Shown in pieces: positions 15,745 to 24,465 of a DNA stretch of 37,680 nt. The stretch's first letter is position 1. Each line of letters opens with the position of its first letter. The notes beneath the pieces were generated by a model. That model was not told where the DNA came from and ran no database searches. It saw only the letters and a program-made list of their open reading frames with translations. Position numbers and translations under genes: made by a program. Source of the stretch: Pseudomonadota bacterium (GTDB lineage: Bacteria; Pseudomonadota; Gammaproteobacteria; Burkholderiales; Ferrovaceae); assembly GCA_021796835.1 (NCBI GenBank), contig JAKABO010000020.1, positions 1-37,680 on the forward strand. The letters are read 5' to 3'.

Positions 15745-15829
15745 TCGGATATTTCAAAAGACGTACAGAACCGGCCCCCCGCCGCTTCATCTGGGGGAGT
15801 TCCACACACTGGGGAGATTGGCTTCTTCG

Positions 15830-16714
15830 TTATGAGAGGATCACGATCTCTTCCGGCGGAACCAGCAACCGGAGTTTTCCATCAGTGAACGTGATCAGGT
15901 CCAGAAAGGGAACCATACCGTTGATGGAGGACAGCGAAACCGATCCCGCGTGACGATTCAATCGTGACAACCATTCCATCGCGGAACCCGCAGGACGGAA
16001 ACCTGCTTCGACATCCACCAGGCGGCGAAACAGAAAAGGCCAGATCAGACACGACGACTCCAGGGTGTCACGCAGGGTCTGCTCAGCCGACCAGGGAATC
16101 CCGCAATGGGTTCGATCCGCACGCCAGACACCTTTGCCCTGCATCCGTGCCACTTGAACCGAAGTATTCAGAGAACCACGCCAATCCGTTGGAAAATCCC
16201 TGTGTACCAGAGGATAAACATGACCCTGCTGCAATAATTCCCGGTTGGCGCTGACTTCCCACGAATCCTTCCAGGCAGGCAAGGCATCCCCCGCCCCATG
16301 ATGCTCCCGGGGCGGCTCCCCCCGCAGGGCCAGAGCCAGAGCACGGCCATAGCGATCCACGCGCAGAATACCCAGGGTGCCACGACAGGCCTGTGGCTCA
16401 GCACCCACCACCCGTCCGGCAGGGTTGCGCTGAAGCACAGGAAAACCAAGGAGGTTCAGAAGGGCCTGGGCGGCCCGCTCGCCCCACGGCGGAGGCTGAC
16501 GCCACAAGGGCTGCCCGCGCCTCCGGTAATGGATCTCCGGAGCATCCACGCCCAGCAGGCGCACGCTCAAGGCACCGTCCTTACTCCAACGCAAACGGGG
16601 CATGGACTGAGCGACGGGGATCGGGCGGTCCGGAACGAAGCGCACGGAATCCCCGTCCGGGGCATGATCGAGCACCACCCAGCATCCTTCCAGCCAGGTG
16701 GGTCCCGATTTCAC
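15830..16714 (-). CDS. Staphylococcal-nuclease-like (thermonuclease) protein
   Basis: A 294-residue protein whose first half is an SNase-like OB fold: DGDSV (20-24), VRLLGVDAPE (51-60, matching catalytic Arg35, Asp40 and Glu43 of staphylococcal nuclease as Arg52, Asp57 and Glu60), GERAAQALLNLL (78-89) and DRYGR (120-124, matching Arg87). The core is stretched by insertions (around 26-48 and 90-112), and a C-terminal region of about 90 residues is unassigned. There is no clear signal peptide, unlike secreted nucleases. The GTG start overlaps the rfbC stop by 4 bases (GTGA) with GGAT before it, so it is coupled to the dTDP-rhamnose genes, which is unexpected. Confidence 0.8.
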   Translation of the reverse strand: MKSGPTWLEGCWVVLDHAPDGDSVRFVPDRPIPVAQSMPRLRWSKDGALSVRLLGVDAPEIHYRRRGQPLWRQPPPWGERAAQALLNLLGFPVLQRNPAGRVVGAEPQACRGTLGILRVDRYGRALALALRGEPPREHHGAGDALPAWKDSWEVSANRELLQQGHVYPLVHRDFPTDWRGSLNTSVQVARMQGKGVWRADRTHCGIPWSAEQTLRDTLESSCLIWPFLFRRLVDVEAGFRPAGSAMEWLSRLNRHAGSVSLSSINGMVPFLDLITFTDGKLRLLVPPEEIVILS

Positions 16715-17268
16715 AGATCCTCGTACACTTCAGCCTCTGCCAGACACTTGCCCATACGGTCCTTGGCAGAAAGGATGGGAGATATCCCGGAGGCGGTGGG
16801 CCATGGGATGGCCAGCGCCGGATCGTCCCAGCGCAGGGACCGTTCCGCCGTAGCCAACCAGTAGTCCGTAGTCTTGTACAGAAACGCCGCATGCTCGGAC
16901 AAGGTCAGAAAGCCGTGCGCAAAACCCGGCGGGATCCACAGCATCTGACGATTTTCTGCGGACAGAATGCATCCGTAATGCTGGCCGAAGGTAGGGGAAT
17001 GACGGCGAATGTCCACCACCACGTCATAAACCTCTCCTTCGATTACCCGCACCAACTTGCCCTGAGGTTGAACGATCTGGTAATGCAGACCCCGCAATAC
17101 TCCCCGCATCGAACGGGAGTGGTTATCCTGCACAAAGGGCCCCGAATACCCGGTCAACTGCACAAAATCCCGGGCATTGAAACTTTCAAAAAAGAACCCG
17201 CGTTCATCTCCATAAACTTTGGGCTCGATGCGAAAAACACCCGCCAGCGGCGTAGGATGACCCATCAT
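16711..17268 (-). CDS. rfbC: dTDP-4-dehydrorhamnose 3,5-epimerase
   Basis: Epimerises dTDP-4-keto-6-deoxyglucose to the rhamno form, the third step of dTDP-L-rhamnose synthesis. The cupin-fold protein shows VYGDERGFFFESF, the RGVLRGLHYQ motif with the catalytic histidine, VDIRRHSPTFG, and IPPGFAHGFLTLSE. ATG at 17268 is preferred because GAGG lies upstream; a TTG at 17277 that overlaps the rfbD stop is the alternative. Located between rfbD and the nuclease gene. rfbA and rfbB are not in this window. Confidence 0.95.
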   Translation of the reverse strand: MMGHPTPLAGVFRIEPKVYGDERGFFFESFNARDFVQLTGYSGPFVQDNHSRSMRGVLRGLHYQIVQPQGKLVRVIEGEVYDVVVDIRRHSPTFGQHYGCILSAENRQMLWIPPGFAHGFLTLSEHAAFLYKTTDYWLATAERSLRWDDPALAIPWPTASGISPILSAKDRMGKCLAEAEVYEDL

Positions 17269-17273
17269 GATAC

Positions 17274-18200
17274 TCAAACCTCGTCAGTTTTCGTGAATAC
17301 TTCATGGACTGCGGGAAGTTCGGCCAAACAGTCTTCCAGCGCCACGGACCAGTGGGGTAACCGGATGCCAAACACTTCTTTCAACTTGGTGTTGTCCAAA
17401 CGGCTATTTTCCGGTCGCCGGACCGGACTGGGATAATCGCTGGAAGGGATGGGAAGAACGAGCGCCCGGCACTCGGGACGCAGTTCAAAGATTCGGCGGG
17501 TAAAGTCGTACCAGGTCGTGGCCCCCCCATTGGTCAGATGGTAGATCCCCTCCTTTCCTGACACCCCTTCCACCAGTGACTCCCCTGTCTGCGCCGAACG
17601 ACACAAGGCCGCGCAAACACCCATCGTCCCCTGGGCAATGGAGCCTGCCCAGGTAGGCGCACCCCACTGATCGCTCACCACCCGAATCTCGGCGCGCTCC
17701 TGCCCCAAACGCAACATGGTCCTGAGAAAATTTCGTCCATGCAAACCATATACCCAACTGGTCCGAAAAATCAGGGCAGGAGCCCCACTGGACATCAGCC
17801 CTTCTTCCCCGGCCCGCTTACTGCGCCCATAAACACCGAGAGGGGCCGTTTCATCCCCCTCCGTATAGGCCCCATCCCGCGTCCCGTCAAACACATAATC
17901 CGTGGAATAATGGATCATGGCCCCACCCCATTCGCGCTGAAGACGCCCCAATTGTTCCGGAAGTCGGGCATTCAGGGCAAAGGCGGCCTCCTGCTCCTGC
18001 TCGGCTCGATCTACAGCCGTGTAGGCCGCCGCATTGACGATCAAATGGGGCCGATGCCGACGGACCCAGGCCGCCACGGCAGGGGCGTCAGCCAGATCCA
18101 GTTCTTCCCTGGGCGGAGACTGTACCGTCCCCAGAGACATCAGCAAAGGTTTCAATGCCGAACCGACCTGTCCGTTTACCCCTGTCAACAAGATTTTCAC
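17274..18200 (-). CDS. rfbD: dTDP-4-dehydrorhamnose reductase
   Basis: Last step of dTDP-L-rhamnose synthesis (NAD(P)H-dependent ketone reduction) for O-antigen or other surface glycans. The 308-residue extended-SDR protein shows the Rossmann motif LLTGVNGQVGSAL near the N-terminus, NAAAYTAVDRAE, STDYVFDGT and the YGRSK catalytic pair. It starts with GTG after AGGTGAGAG. It is first in an operon with rfbC and the nuclease-like gene. Its upstream region (18201-18384) is shared with the divergent dapA gene. Confidence 0.95.
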   Translation of the reverse strand: MKILLTGVNGQVGSALKPLLMSLGTVQSPPREELDLADAPAVAAWVRRHRPHLIVNAAAYTAVDRAEQEQEAAFALNARLPEQLGRLQREWGGAMIHYSTDYVFDGTRDGAYTEGDETAPLGVYGRSKRAGEEGLMSSGAPALIFRTSWVYGLHGRNFLRTMLRLGQERAEIRVVSDQWGAPTWAGSIAQGTMGVCAALCRSAQTGESLVEGVSGKEGIYHLTNGGATTWYDFTRRIFELRPECRALVLPIPSSDYPSPVRRPENSRLDNTKLKEVFGIRLPHWSVALEDCLAELPAVHEVFTKTDEV

Positions 18201-18352
18201 TTACGTCGCTCTCACCTGAAATAGTCGTCGATTGTAACAGAATGCCCTGAGCGCCCCGACTCCGAGGTACCTGAATATCCTCTGCAATATTCTCTGTCCC
18301 TCACTCCGCCCAGCCCCTCTTCCCACCATTCGCCATTTTCCCTGTAGGATAG

Positions 18353-18358
18353 TACAAT
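18353..18358 (+). promoter_or_regulatory. Candidate -10 element of dapA
   Basis: TACAAT, 26 bases before the dapA ATG in the 184-base divergent interval with rfbD. No clear -35 was found, so this is weak. Confidence 0.3.
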
Positions 18359-18384
18359 CAGGGTTTTCAGCGCGGGAAACTTCC

Positions 18385-19278
18385 ATGATGTTTCAGGGTA
18401 GCTTGGTAGCCATTGTCACACCGCTGACCGATGATGGAGAACTGGATTTCGAATCGTTGCGTCGCCTCGTCGATTGGCATGTCGCCGAAGGAACCGATGG
18501 CATCGTGGTAGTGGGAACGACCGGGGAGTCCCCTACCCTCAGCGTCACCGAACATGAAGCCCTGATTGCCAGAACCGTGGAATATGCTGCGGGCCGGATT
18601 CCCGTGATTGCAGGCACCGGAGCCAATTCCACCACCGAGGCCATCGAACTGACGCGCTTTGCGCACAGCGTGGGGGCCGTCGCAGGTCTGTCCGTCGTGC
18701 CCTATTACAATAAGCCTACCCAGGAAGGGCTGTACCAGCATTTTTCCGCCATCGCGGATGCCGTGGATCTGCCTCTGATCCTGTACAACGTGCCCGGACG
18801 CACGGTGGCTGACCTGCAAAATGAAACCGCGCTCAGACTGGCGGCTCACCCCAACATCATCGGCATCAAGGATGCAACGGCCGATCTTTACCGGGCCAGT
18901 GAGTTGATTGCCCACGCCCCCCCGGGATTTGCCTGTTTCACGGGAGACGATGGCAGTGCCGCTGCCTTCCTGTTGCTTGGCGGTCACGGGGTCATTTCCG
19001 TCACTGCCAACGTGGCTCCAGCCCCGATGGCTGCTCTCTGCCGGGCAGCACGCGCAGGGGATGTCATGAAAACCCGGGAAATCAACAACGCCCTTCTCGA
19101 CCTCCATCGCCTGCTGTTTGTTGAAGCCAACCCTATCCCTGTCAAATGGGCCTTGGCCGAAATGGGAAAAATCAGGCCCGCCTTGCGCCTCCCCCTGACC
19201 CCTCTGTCCAGGATCCATCATCATTCCTTGCTCAACGCCTTGCGTCTTGCCGGGTGTGATTTGCCAGCACAGGGATGA
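18385..19278 (+). CDS. dapA: 4-hydroxy-tetrahydrodipicolinate synthase
   Basis: Condenses pyruvate with aspartate semialdehyde in the lysine/diaminopimelate pathway. The 297-residue TIM-barrel protein shows GTTGE (44-48), the YNVPGRT motif (Tyr134, Arg139) and the Schiff-base lysine Lys162 in GIKDATAD; all match E. coli DapA offset by one. The start is ATG-ATG after GGGAAA; either is possible. It is followed by bamC after 61 bases, the common proteobacterial order (bamC was once called dapX). Confidence 0.97.
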   Translation: MMFQGSLVAIVTPLTDDGELDFESLRRLVDWHVAEGTDGIVVVGTTGESPTLSVTEHEALIARTVEYAAGRIPVIAGTGANSTTEAIELTRFAHSVGAVAGLSVVPYYNKPTQEGLYQHFSAIADAVDLPLILYNVPGRTVADLQNETALRLAAHPNIIGIKDATADLYRASELIAHAPPGFACFTGDDGSAAAFLLLGGHGVISVTANVAPAPMAALCRAARAGDVMKTREINNALLDLHRLLFVEANPIPVKWALAEMGKIRPALRLPLTPLSRIHHHSLLNALRLAGCDLPAQG

Positions 19279-19339
19279 TAAACTCGCATCGGTTTGATGG
19301 TTGCCCTCTTGTCATTCTCACCGCAGGAAAGTTCCGTTC

Positions 19340-20539
19340 ATGAATAAAACTCTCGTCGCCGTTCTGGCGGCCTCCCTGTTGGCGGGTTGCAGCGTTCCTT
19401 CCCAAGTCTTTCAATCGAAGAAGATCGATTACACGACGGTGACGACTACGGCTCCCCCTCTCGAGGTGCCTCCCGATCTGACCCCGATCCAGACCGATGA
19501 CCGGTACGGCATTCCAGGACAGGACAAAACCACGACCCTGACACAATTCAATCAGGAAAAACAGGAAAAACCGAACAGCAGCCTGCCTGTTGCAGATCAG
19601 AGCGGTGTACTGCCCGCTTTTGGGGACAAGGTCAAAATAGAAAGCGACGGTACCCAGCGCTGGCTGGTGGTCAGGTCCTCCCCGGGCAAGGTTTGGGCGG
19701 AACTGGAATCCTTTTGGGCAGACAATGGATTCAAACTGCAGAGCGACGACCCGAAAATCGGGATCATGGAAACCCAGTGGAAAGACAATAAAACAGCCGC
19801 CCCCCAGAACTACATCAAACACCTTGTCAGTTCGGTGATGGACAGCCTGGTCTCCAGCCCGGTGCGCGACCAATTTCGGGTCCGCATCGAGCGCGGTGCC
19901 GAACCAGGCACCACAGAAGTCTATCTCTTTCACAAAGGGATGGAAGAGATGTTGAACAAAAACAACTATACCGGTTCGATATGGCAACCCCTCCCCGACA
20001 ACCCGGAAGTTGAAACGGAATATCTCAAAAAACTGGCCGTAAAATTTGGCGAATCTCCAGAAGAGGCAGACACCCTGTTGGCCAAAGAGGAGCCGATCCA
20101 GAAACCCGGCCCCGGCGATTCCGCGGATAATACGAACACGCCTCATATCAGTCCGTCAGCCAAACTGGTCACCCAGGCGGACGGTGAAACCGTTCTTACC
20201 CTCAACGAACCCTTTGATCGCGCCTGGCGCAAGATCGGTCTCGCCCTGGATCGGAGCGCCTTCACCGTTGAAGATCGCGATCGTGCAGCTGGCGTGTACT
20301 TCATCCGGTACACCACGGATGAAGAGTCGGGCAAAAAGAATGGGAGCAAGGGATTTTTCTCCAAACTGGCGTTCTGGCGTTCCGAAGACAAAACCAAGGA
20401 CACCCAGACCTACCGCCTCTCGGTCAGTTCAGTCAGCGGCCATGGCACCACTGTGGAATTGCGCGACAAAACGGAGGCCAAGGTCCCGCCCGCCACCAGT
20501 CAACGGATTCTGACCCTGATCCATGACCAACTGCATTGA
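19340..20539 (+). CDS. bamC: Outer-membrane assembly lipoprotein BamC
   Basis: Lipoprotein subunit of the BAM complex that inserts beta-barrel proteins in the outer membrane. The 399-residue product starts MNKTLVAVLAASLLAGC, a lipoprotein signal with lipobox LAGC (cleavage before Cys17). The unstructured N-terminal segment (APPLEVPPDLTPIQTDDRY) is the conserved BamC/NlpB segment that contacts BamD. Two helix-grip domains follow (about 85-230 and 270-395), each with a TETVLTL/WRKIGLALDR-like pattern. ATG at 19340 is chosen for the signal peptide and AGGAAA upstream. It sits between dapA and the MBL gene. Confidence 0.93.
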   Translation: MNKTLVAVLAASLLAGCSVPSQVFQSKKIDYTTVTTTAPPLEVPPDLTPIQTDDRYGIPGQDKTTTLTQFNQEKQEKPNSSLPVADQSGVLPAFGDKVKIESDGTQRWLVVRSSPGKVWAELESFWADNGFKLQSDDPKIGIMETQWKDNKTAAPQNYIKHLVSSVMDSLVSSPVRDQFRVRIERGAEPGTTEVYLFHKGMEEMLNKNNYTGSIWQPLPDNPEVETEYLKKLAVKFGESPEEADTLLAKEEPIQKPGPGDSADNTNTPHISPSAKLVTQADGETVLTLNEPFDRAWRKIGLALDRSAFTVEDRDRAAGVYFIRYTTDEESGKKNGSKGFFSKLAFWRSEDKTKDTQTYRLSVSSVSGHGTTVELRDKTEAKVPPATSQRILTLIHDQLH

Positions 20540-20600
20540 CGCCCAAAAAAATATCGACCACGCAGCCTGCTCTGTCGTGTTTCAGGAACTCCGTTGATTC

Positions 20601-21377
20601 ATGGCGCTACGTTTTTCATCCTTGGGCAGCGGCAGTGAGGGAAATGGGTTACTGGTACAGTCAGCACAAACGCTGATTCTGGTGGACTGCGGTTTCTCCC
20701 TGGTGGAAACCGAACGGCGCCTGAACCGACTGGGGGTCTCTAGTGCCCAATTGGATGCGCTTCTGGTCACCCATGAGCACTCCGATCATATGAGCGGTAT
20801 TCCTGCCCTGGCAAAGAGAGTGGGCTGCCCTGTCTACGGCAGTTTCGGTACGCTGGTCGATCTGATACAGGAAATACCCGAGCAAATTCGCGTCATTCGA
20901 GACGAAGAATCCTTTGCCGTGGGTCCCATGAACATCCTTCCCTATGCGGTACCTCATGACTCCCGCGAACCCCTGCAATACGTCTTCAGCGCGGGAGGCC
21001 GCCGCTTTGGACTACTGACAGACACGGGGTCCGTCACGCCGCACATCGAACGCTCCCTGCAAGGCTGTCACGCACTCTTTCTGGAAACCAACTACGATCC
21101 AGAGTTGCTGGAAAAAGGCCCCTATCCTGCCAGTTTGAAGGCGCGCGTCCAGGGACCCTACGGACATCTGTCCAATGAAGCCTCTTCCCGCCTGGCGCAG
21201 CGTCTTGACCACCATGGGCTACAGTGGATCGTGGCGGCTCACATCAGTCGCAAGAACAATACCCCGGACCATGCCTTGACCGAACTCAACCGGGTGCTCA
21301 GGAACGGAAGTGACCGTATTCTCATCGCCGCTCAAGATACAGGACTGGACTGGATTTCTCTGGGAGTCTGTCTCTGA
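20601..21377 (+). CDS. WalJ/YycJ-like metallo-beta-lactamase-fold hydrolase
   Basis: A 258-residue MBL-fold protein of the YycJ/VicX (WalJ) type; relatives have been described as DNA 5'-3' exonucleases, but their cell role is not settled. The SLGSGSEGNGLLV start, THEHSDH zinc motif (57-63), AVPHDSREP, GLLTDTGSVTPH, LETNYDPELL and HISRKNNTPDHA motifs mark the family. Cytoplasmic; no signal peptide. It is last in the dapA-bamC run, ending before a strong bidirectional terminator. Confidence 0.9.
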   Translation: MALRFSSLGSGSEGNGLLVQSAQTLILVDCGFSLVETERRLNRLGVSSAQLDALLVTHEHSDHMSGIPALAKRVGCPVYGSFGTLVDLIQEIPEQIRVIRDEESFAVGPMNILPYAVPHDSREPLQYVFSAGGRRFGLLTDTGSVTPHIERSLQGCHALFLETNYDPELLEKGPYPASLKARVQGPYGHLSNEASSRLAQRLDHHGLQWIVAAHISRKNNTPDHALTELNRVLRNGSDRILIAAQDTGLDWISLGVCL

Positions 21378-21417
21378 TCGGGTTCATCGACCTTCCCGGG
21401 CGGGCACACCACAAAAC

Positions 21418-21445
21418 AAAAAGCCGACCCTCAGGCCGGCTTTTT
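21418..21445. terminator. Bidirectional rho-independent terminator
   Basis: AAAAAGCCGACC-ctca-GGCCGGCTTTTT: a GC stem (21423-21440, one mismatch) flanked by A5 and T5, so it works in both directions. It serves the MBL gene on the plus strand and the repeat lipoprotein on the minus strand. Confidence 0.88.
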
Positions 21446-21464
21446 GACAGCGCAACTACTAAAC

Positions 21465-21725
21465 TTACTTCTTGTCGGCAGCAGGTGCGGCAGGGGCAGC
21501 AGCAGGTGCGGTTGCGTCAGCAGCAGGCGCGGCAGCAGGTGCAGTCGCGTCAGCAGCAGGTGCAGCGGGCGCAGCAGCGGGGGCAGAAGCATCAGCGGCA
21601 GGTGCAGCAGGTGCAGTCGCGTCAGCAGCAGGTGCAGCGGGGGCTTCGGCCTTGGGTGCTTCGGGCTTGCTACATGCAGCCAGGGTCACGGCAAACAGGG
21701 AAGCAATCAAAAGATTCAGTTTCAT
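21465..21725 (-). CDS. Small Ala/Pro-repeat lipoprotein
   Basis: An 86-residue lipoprotein. The signal MKLNLLIASLFAVTLAAC has lipobox LAAC (cleavage before Cys18), so the mature chain is about 69 residues, lipid-anchored in the periplasm. After SKPEAPKAEAP it is built of PAADATAPAA-type units (five copies, of 10 to 14 residues), ending ADKK. There is no folded domain. The chain is probably an extended, weakly acidic spacer. ATG at 21725 is chosen over the longer frame because of the signal and the AGGA before it. A long antisense frame on the plus strand is a low-complexity shadow. Similar A/P-rich small lipoproteins occur in betaproteobacteria; function unknown. Confidence 0.8.
   Translation of the reverse strand: MKLNLLIASLFAVTLAACSKPEAPKAEAPAAPAADATAPAAPAADASAPAAAPAAPAADATAPAAAPAADATAPAAAPAAPAADKK
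21480..21650. repeat. Coding tandem repeats of the lipoprotein
   Basis: Imperfect tandem units built of GCAGCAGGTGCAGTCGCGTC-like bases (plus-strand sense) encode the PAADATAPAA repeats. All unit lengths are multiples of three, so gain or loss keeps the frame. Confidence 0.75.
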
Positions 21726-21838
21726 GATGAGTCCTATTGGAGAGGTTGATGACAAATCCTGAACAGCCCCATGGGAGCCATCAGACCCCGAGAGCATACA
21801 CCATTTGTGCCTGATGCGACAAGCGTTCGGCACCCGAA

Positions 21839-22957
21839 TCAAAAAAATTCAACCCATCCCGCCTGCCATGCGTCATACAGCACGCCCACGAGTTCGGCAT
21901 CCATCACCCCGGCCGGTAATTTTCGGGTATCTGCCAGACGGCGCATTTGTGCCGCTCCCTGACCATGCAACTCGAAACGATCGCCGTTGAAATAAAAGAA
22001 TTTTCCAGAAAACAATAACTGACTGCGGGGATCCAGGTGTAAATCCCGCTGCAAGCAGCGCCGTTCAAAGGCCTCGAGTGTCAAAGTTTCTTCCGCCGGC
22101 TCAAAAAACAGATGGGGTTTTGGTTCGCTCAGATACCGCCCCACACATTCCGCCACCAGTGCGTGGGACCAACGCACCTGCTGACGCAACATGCGATCCA
22201 CCTGAGCGATCAATGCCGGAGGAATTTCACCCGGATGCGCAGAAAGGCTCAGATCCGGATCGGCGTAGCGCCCTTCGACCTGCAGACGATCCCGCAGGAA
22301 GTCCAGAAACGCCTCTACCCATTCCTGGTAGGTTGGCGCCCGGAATCCGATGGAATAGGTAAAACATTCACTCAAGGCCACCCCGTCATGGGCACAGTGG
22401 GGGGGTAAGTAGAGCATGTCTCCCGCCTCCAGATCCCACTGCGCCTGCGGAGAAAAACGGCGCAGCAACTTGAGGTCGCTGTCGGGCAGCAACTCCAGAT
22501 CTTCCGTTTCCGCAATCCCCCAGCGCCGGGTGCCGAATCCCTGCAACAGAAAAACGTCATAAGAATCGAAATGGGGGCCCACGCCTCCCCCGGGAACGGC
22601 ATAACTCACCATCAAATCATCCAGCCGCGCATGCGGCAAAAAGTCGAATTCCTGGAGCAAAGCCTCGCCTTCCGGCAACCAGTGATTCAACTCCTGAACC
22701 AGCACCGTCCAGTTTTTATCCGGCAAGGTTTTAAAATCGATGGGACGAAAAGGGCCATGCCGCAACACCCAACGCTTTCCCTGGCGCAGGATCAGGCGTG
22801 CCTGAACCGCTGGACGGGTAGCCAGGCGCTTGATTTCCGCAGGGGTCAATAACCCCAAAAAACCAGGCACGGCCTGAGGCACCCGCAGAGGCGACTTGTG
22901 CCAGTGCCGGCTCAGAAATTCATCGGGGGTCAGCCCCCCCAGGAGGGTGTTACGCAT
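21839..22957 (-). CDS. roxA: Ribosomal protein uL16 arginine hydroxylase (JmjC-type oxygenase)
   Basis: 2-Oxoglutarate/Fe(II)-dependent oxygenase of the YcfD/RoxA family, which hydroxylates an arginine on ribosomal protein uL16. The 372-residue length matches E. coli YcfD (373). The double-stranded beta-helix iron ligands are the HFD motif (His129, Asp131) and His190 (PPHCAHDGVAL). WHKSPLRVPQA near the N-terminus and the winged-helix C-terminal part fit. A single gene between the lipoprotein and the divergent gltX. Requires oxygen, which fits an aerobic or microaerobic host. Confidence 0.92.
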   Translation of the reverse strand: MRNTLLGGLTPDEFLSRHWHKSPLRVPQAVPGFLGLLTPAEIKRLATRPAVQARLILRQGKRWVLRHGPFRPIDFKTLPDKNWTVLVQELNHWLPEGEALLQEFDFLPHARLDDLMVSYAVPGGGVGPHFDSYDVFLLQGFGTRRWGIAETEDLELLPDSDLKLLRRFSPQAQWDLEAGDMLYLPPHCAHDGVALSECFTYSIGFRAPTYQEWVEAFLDFLRDRLQVEGRYADPDLSLSAHPGEIPPALIAQVDRMLRQQVRWSHALVAECVGRYLSEPKPHLFFEPAEETLTLEAFERRCLQRDLHLDPRSQLLFSGKFFYFNGDRFELHGQGAAQMRRLADTRKLPAGVMDAELVGVLYDAWQAGWVEFF

Positions 22958-23001
22958 GGGCCAAGTGTACCATCCCCCTGCGACTTCCAGAGCCCTCGCG
23001 T

Positions 23002-23007
23002 TACAAT
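23002..23007 (+). promoter_or_regulatory. Candidate -10 element of gltX
   Basis: TACAAT, 27 bases before the chosen gltX ATG, in the 77-base divergent interval with roxA. No convincing -35. Confidence 0.3.
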
Positions 23008-23034
23008 GACGCCTTTGGTTCAGGAAATGTGATC

Positions 23035-24423
23035 ATGGTTCGCACCCGTTTCGCGCCCAGCCCCACCGGCTACCTGCATATTGGAGGGGCCCGTACCGCC
23101 CTTTTTTCCTGGGCCTACGCCCGCCACCACGGAGGTTCCTTCGTACTGCGCATCGAGGATACGGACCGCGAACGTTCCACTGCAGCCTCCACCCAAGCCA
23201 TTCTGGAGGGCATGGCCTGGCTGGGACTGAATTACGACGAAGGTCCCTTCTACCAGATGCAACGCCTGTCCCGTTATCGTGAAGTGGCCGATCATCTGCT
23301 CACGACCGGTTGGGCCTACCCTTGCTATGCCAGCCGCGAAGAACTGGAGGCGTTACGTGAAAGTCAGCGCGCCCGTGGAGAAAAACCGCGTTATGACGGG
23401 CGCTGGCGCGATTCCAGAGCAACGCCCCCGGCGGGTGTCACCCCGGTCATCCGTTTCAAGACCCCCCTGGAAGGCAGTGTCACTTTTCACGACTTGATCA
23501 AGGGCCCCATCACGGTGGCCAATTCGGAACTGGATGATCTGGTACTGTTGCGTGCCGACGGCATCCCCACCTACAACTTCGGCGTGGTGGTGGATGATCT
23601 GGATATGCAGATCACCCATATCATCCGGGGGGACGACCATGTGAACAATACCCCGCGCCAAATCCACCTGATCCAGGCTCTGGGAGCTTCCCTTCCGCAA
23701 TTTGCCCACCTGCCCATGATTCTGGGACAGGATGGCGAACGTCTGTCCAAGCGGCACGGCGCGGTCAATGTCCTGCAGTATCAGGAAGAAGGTTTTTTGC
23801 CTGAGGCCCTGCTCAATTATCTGGCACGGCTGGGATGGTCTCACGGCGATGCAGAGATCTTTTCGCAGGAGGACCTGGTCGCCTGGTTTGATCTGGCCCA
23901 CGTCAACCGCTCCCCCGCCCGTTTCAATCCAGAAAAATTACTCTGGCTCAATCAGCACTACCTGAAAGAATCCTCCGATGCGCGCCTGGCTACCCAACTC
24001 CGGACGAACTTGACCCTGAGCGACGCCGAATGGGCTCAGGGCCCCGCCCCCGAGCAGGTCGTCGCCCTGCTCAAGGGACGCCTCAGCCGTGCCACGGAAC
24101 TGGCCGAGGCCGCCCGCTACTTTTACACGGATCCCGCCCCCACTCCCGAAATCCTGGCCCACCCCCCGGAAGGCGCGGTACGAGACGCCTTGCACGAATG
24201 TCTGAACGCATTCCAGACAGCGGACTGGACTCCGGAAGCCCTGGGCCCCCTCGTCAAACAAACTGCCCTGGCCCACGGCCTCAAGATGGGGCCCCTGGGC
24301 ATGCCTCTGCGCGCCATTCTGTGCGGGACCGCCCACACCCCCTCCCTGGAAGTCACGCTGCACCTGATCGGACGAGAGGCCGTGACACGTCGTCTGCAGC
24401 GATTCCTGTCTCCCGGGAACTAA
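23035..24423 (+). CDS. gltX: Glutamyl-tRNA synthetase
   Basis: Class Ib synthetase that charges tRNA-Glu. The 462-residue protein shows RFAPSPTGYLHIGGART with the HIGH-type motif at about 15-18, FVLRIEDTDRERS, and the KMSKS-type RLSKRHGAV loop. ATG at 23035 is chosen because AGGAA (23022-23026) is eight bases away; a GTG at 23029 is less well placed. Whether it is discriminating (no tRNA-Gln) cannot be decided from the window. Normal in all parts. Confidence 0.97.
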   Translation: MVRTRFAPSPTGYLHIGGARTALFSWAYARHHGGSFVLRIEDTDRERSTAASTQAILEGMAWLGLNYDEGPFYQMQRLSRYREVADHLLTTGWAYPCYASREELEALRESQRARGEKPRYDGRWRDSRATPPAGVTPVIRFKTPLEGSVTFHDLIKGPITVANSELDDLVLLRADGIPTYNFGVVVDDLDMQITHIIRGDDHVNNTPRQIHLIQALGASLPQFAHLPMILGQDGERLSKRHGAVNVLQYQEEGFLPEALLNYLARLGWSHGDAEIFSQEDLVAWFDLAHVNRSPARFNPEKLLWLNQHYLKESSDARLATQLRTNLTLSDAEWAQGPAPEQVVALLKGRLSRATELAEAARYFYTDPAPTPEILAHPPEGAVRDALHECLNAFQTADWTPEALGPLVKQTALAHGLKMGPLGMPLRAILCGTAHTPSLEVTLHLIGREAVTRRLQRFLSPGN

Positions 24424-24435
24424 AACGGCAAGGGC

Positions 24436-24465
24436 CGCCGCTCTCCCTCAAAGATAGGAGCGGCG
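24436..24465. other. Hairpin between convergent gltX and YciI gene
   Basis: CGCCGCTC (24436-24443) pairs perfectly with GAGCGGCG (24458-24465). There is no T run, and one arm lies inside the end of the YciI-like gene. It may shield the two 3' ends but is not a classical terminator. Confidence 0.4.

Noticed and set aside
21480-21650. Possible CRISPR array
   Set aside because: Tandem units without unique spacers, inside a coding region; no cas genes.
21472-21762. Ala/Gly-rich plus-strand frames over the lipoprotein repeats
   Set aside because: Low-complexity shadows of the PAADATAPAA repeats; the minus frame has the signal peptide, lipobox and ribosome-binding site.
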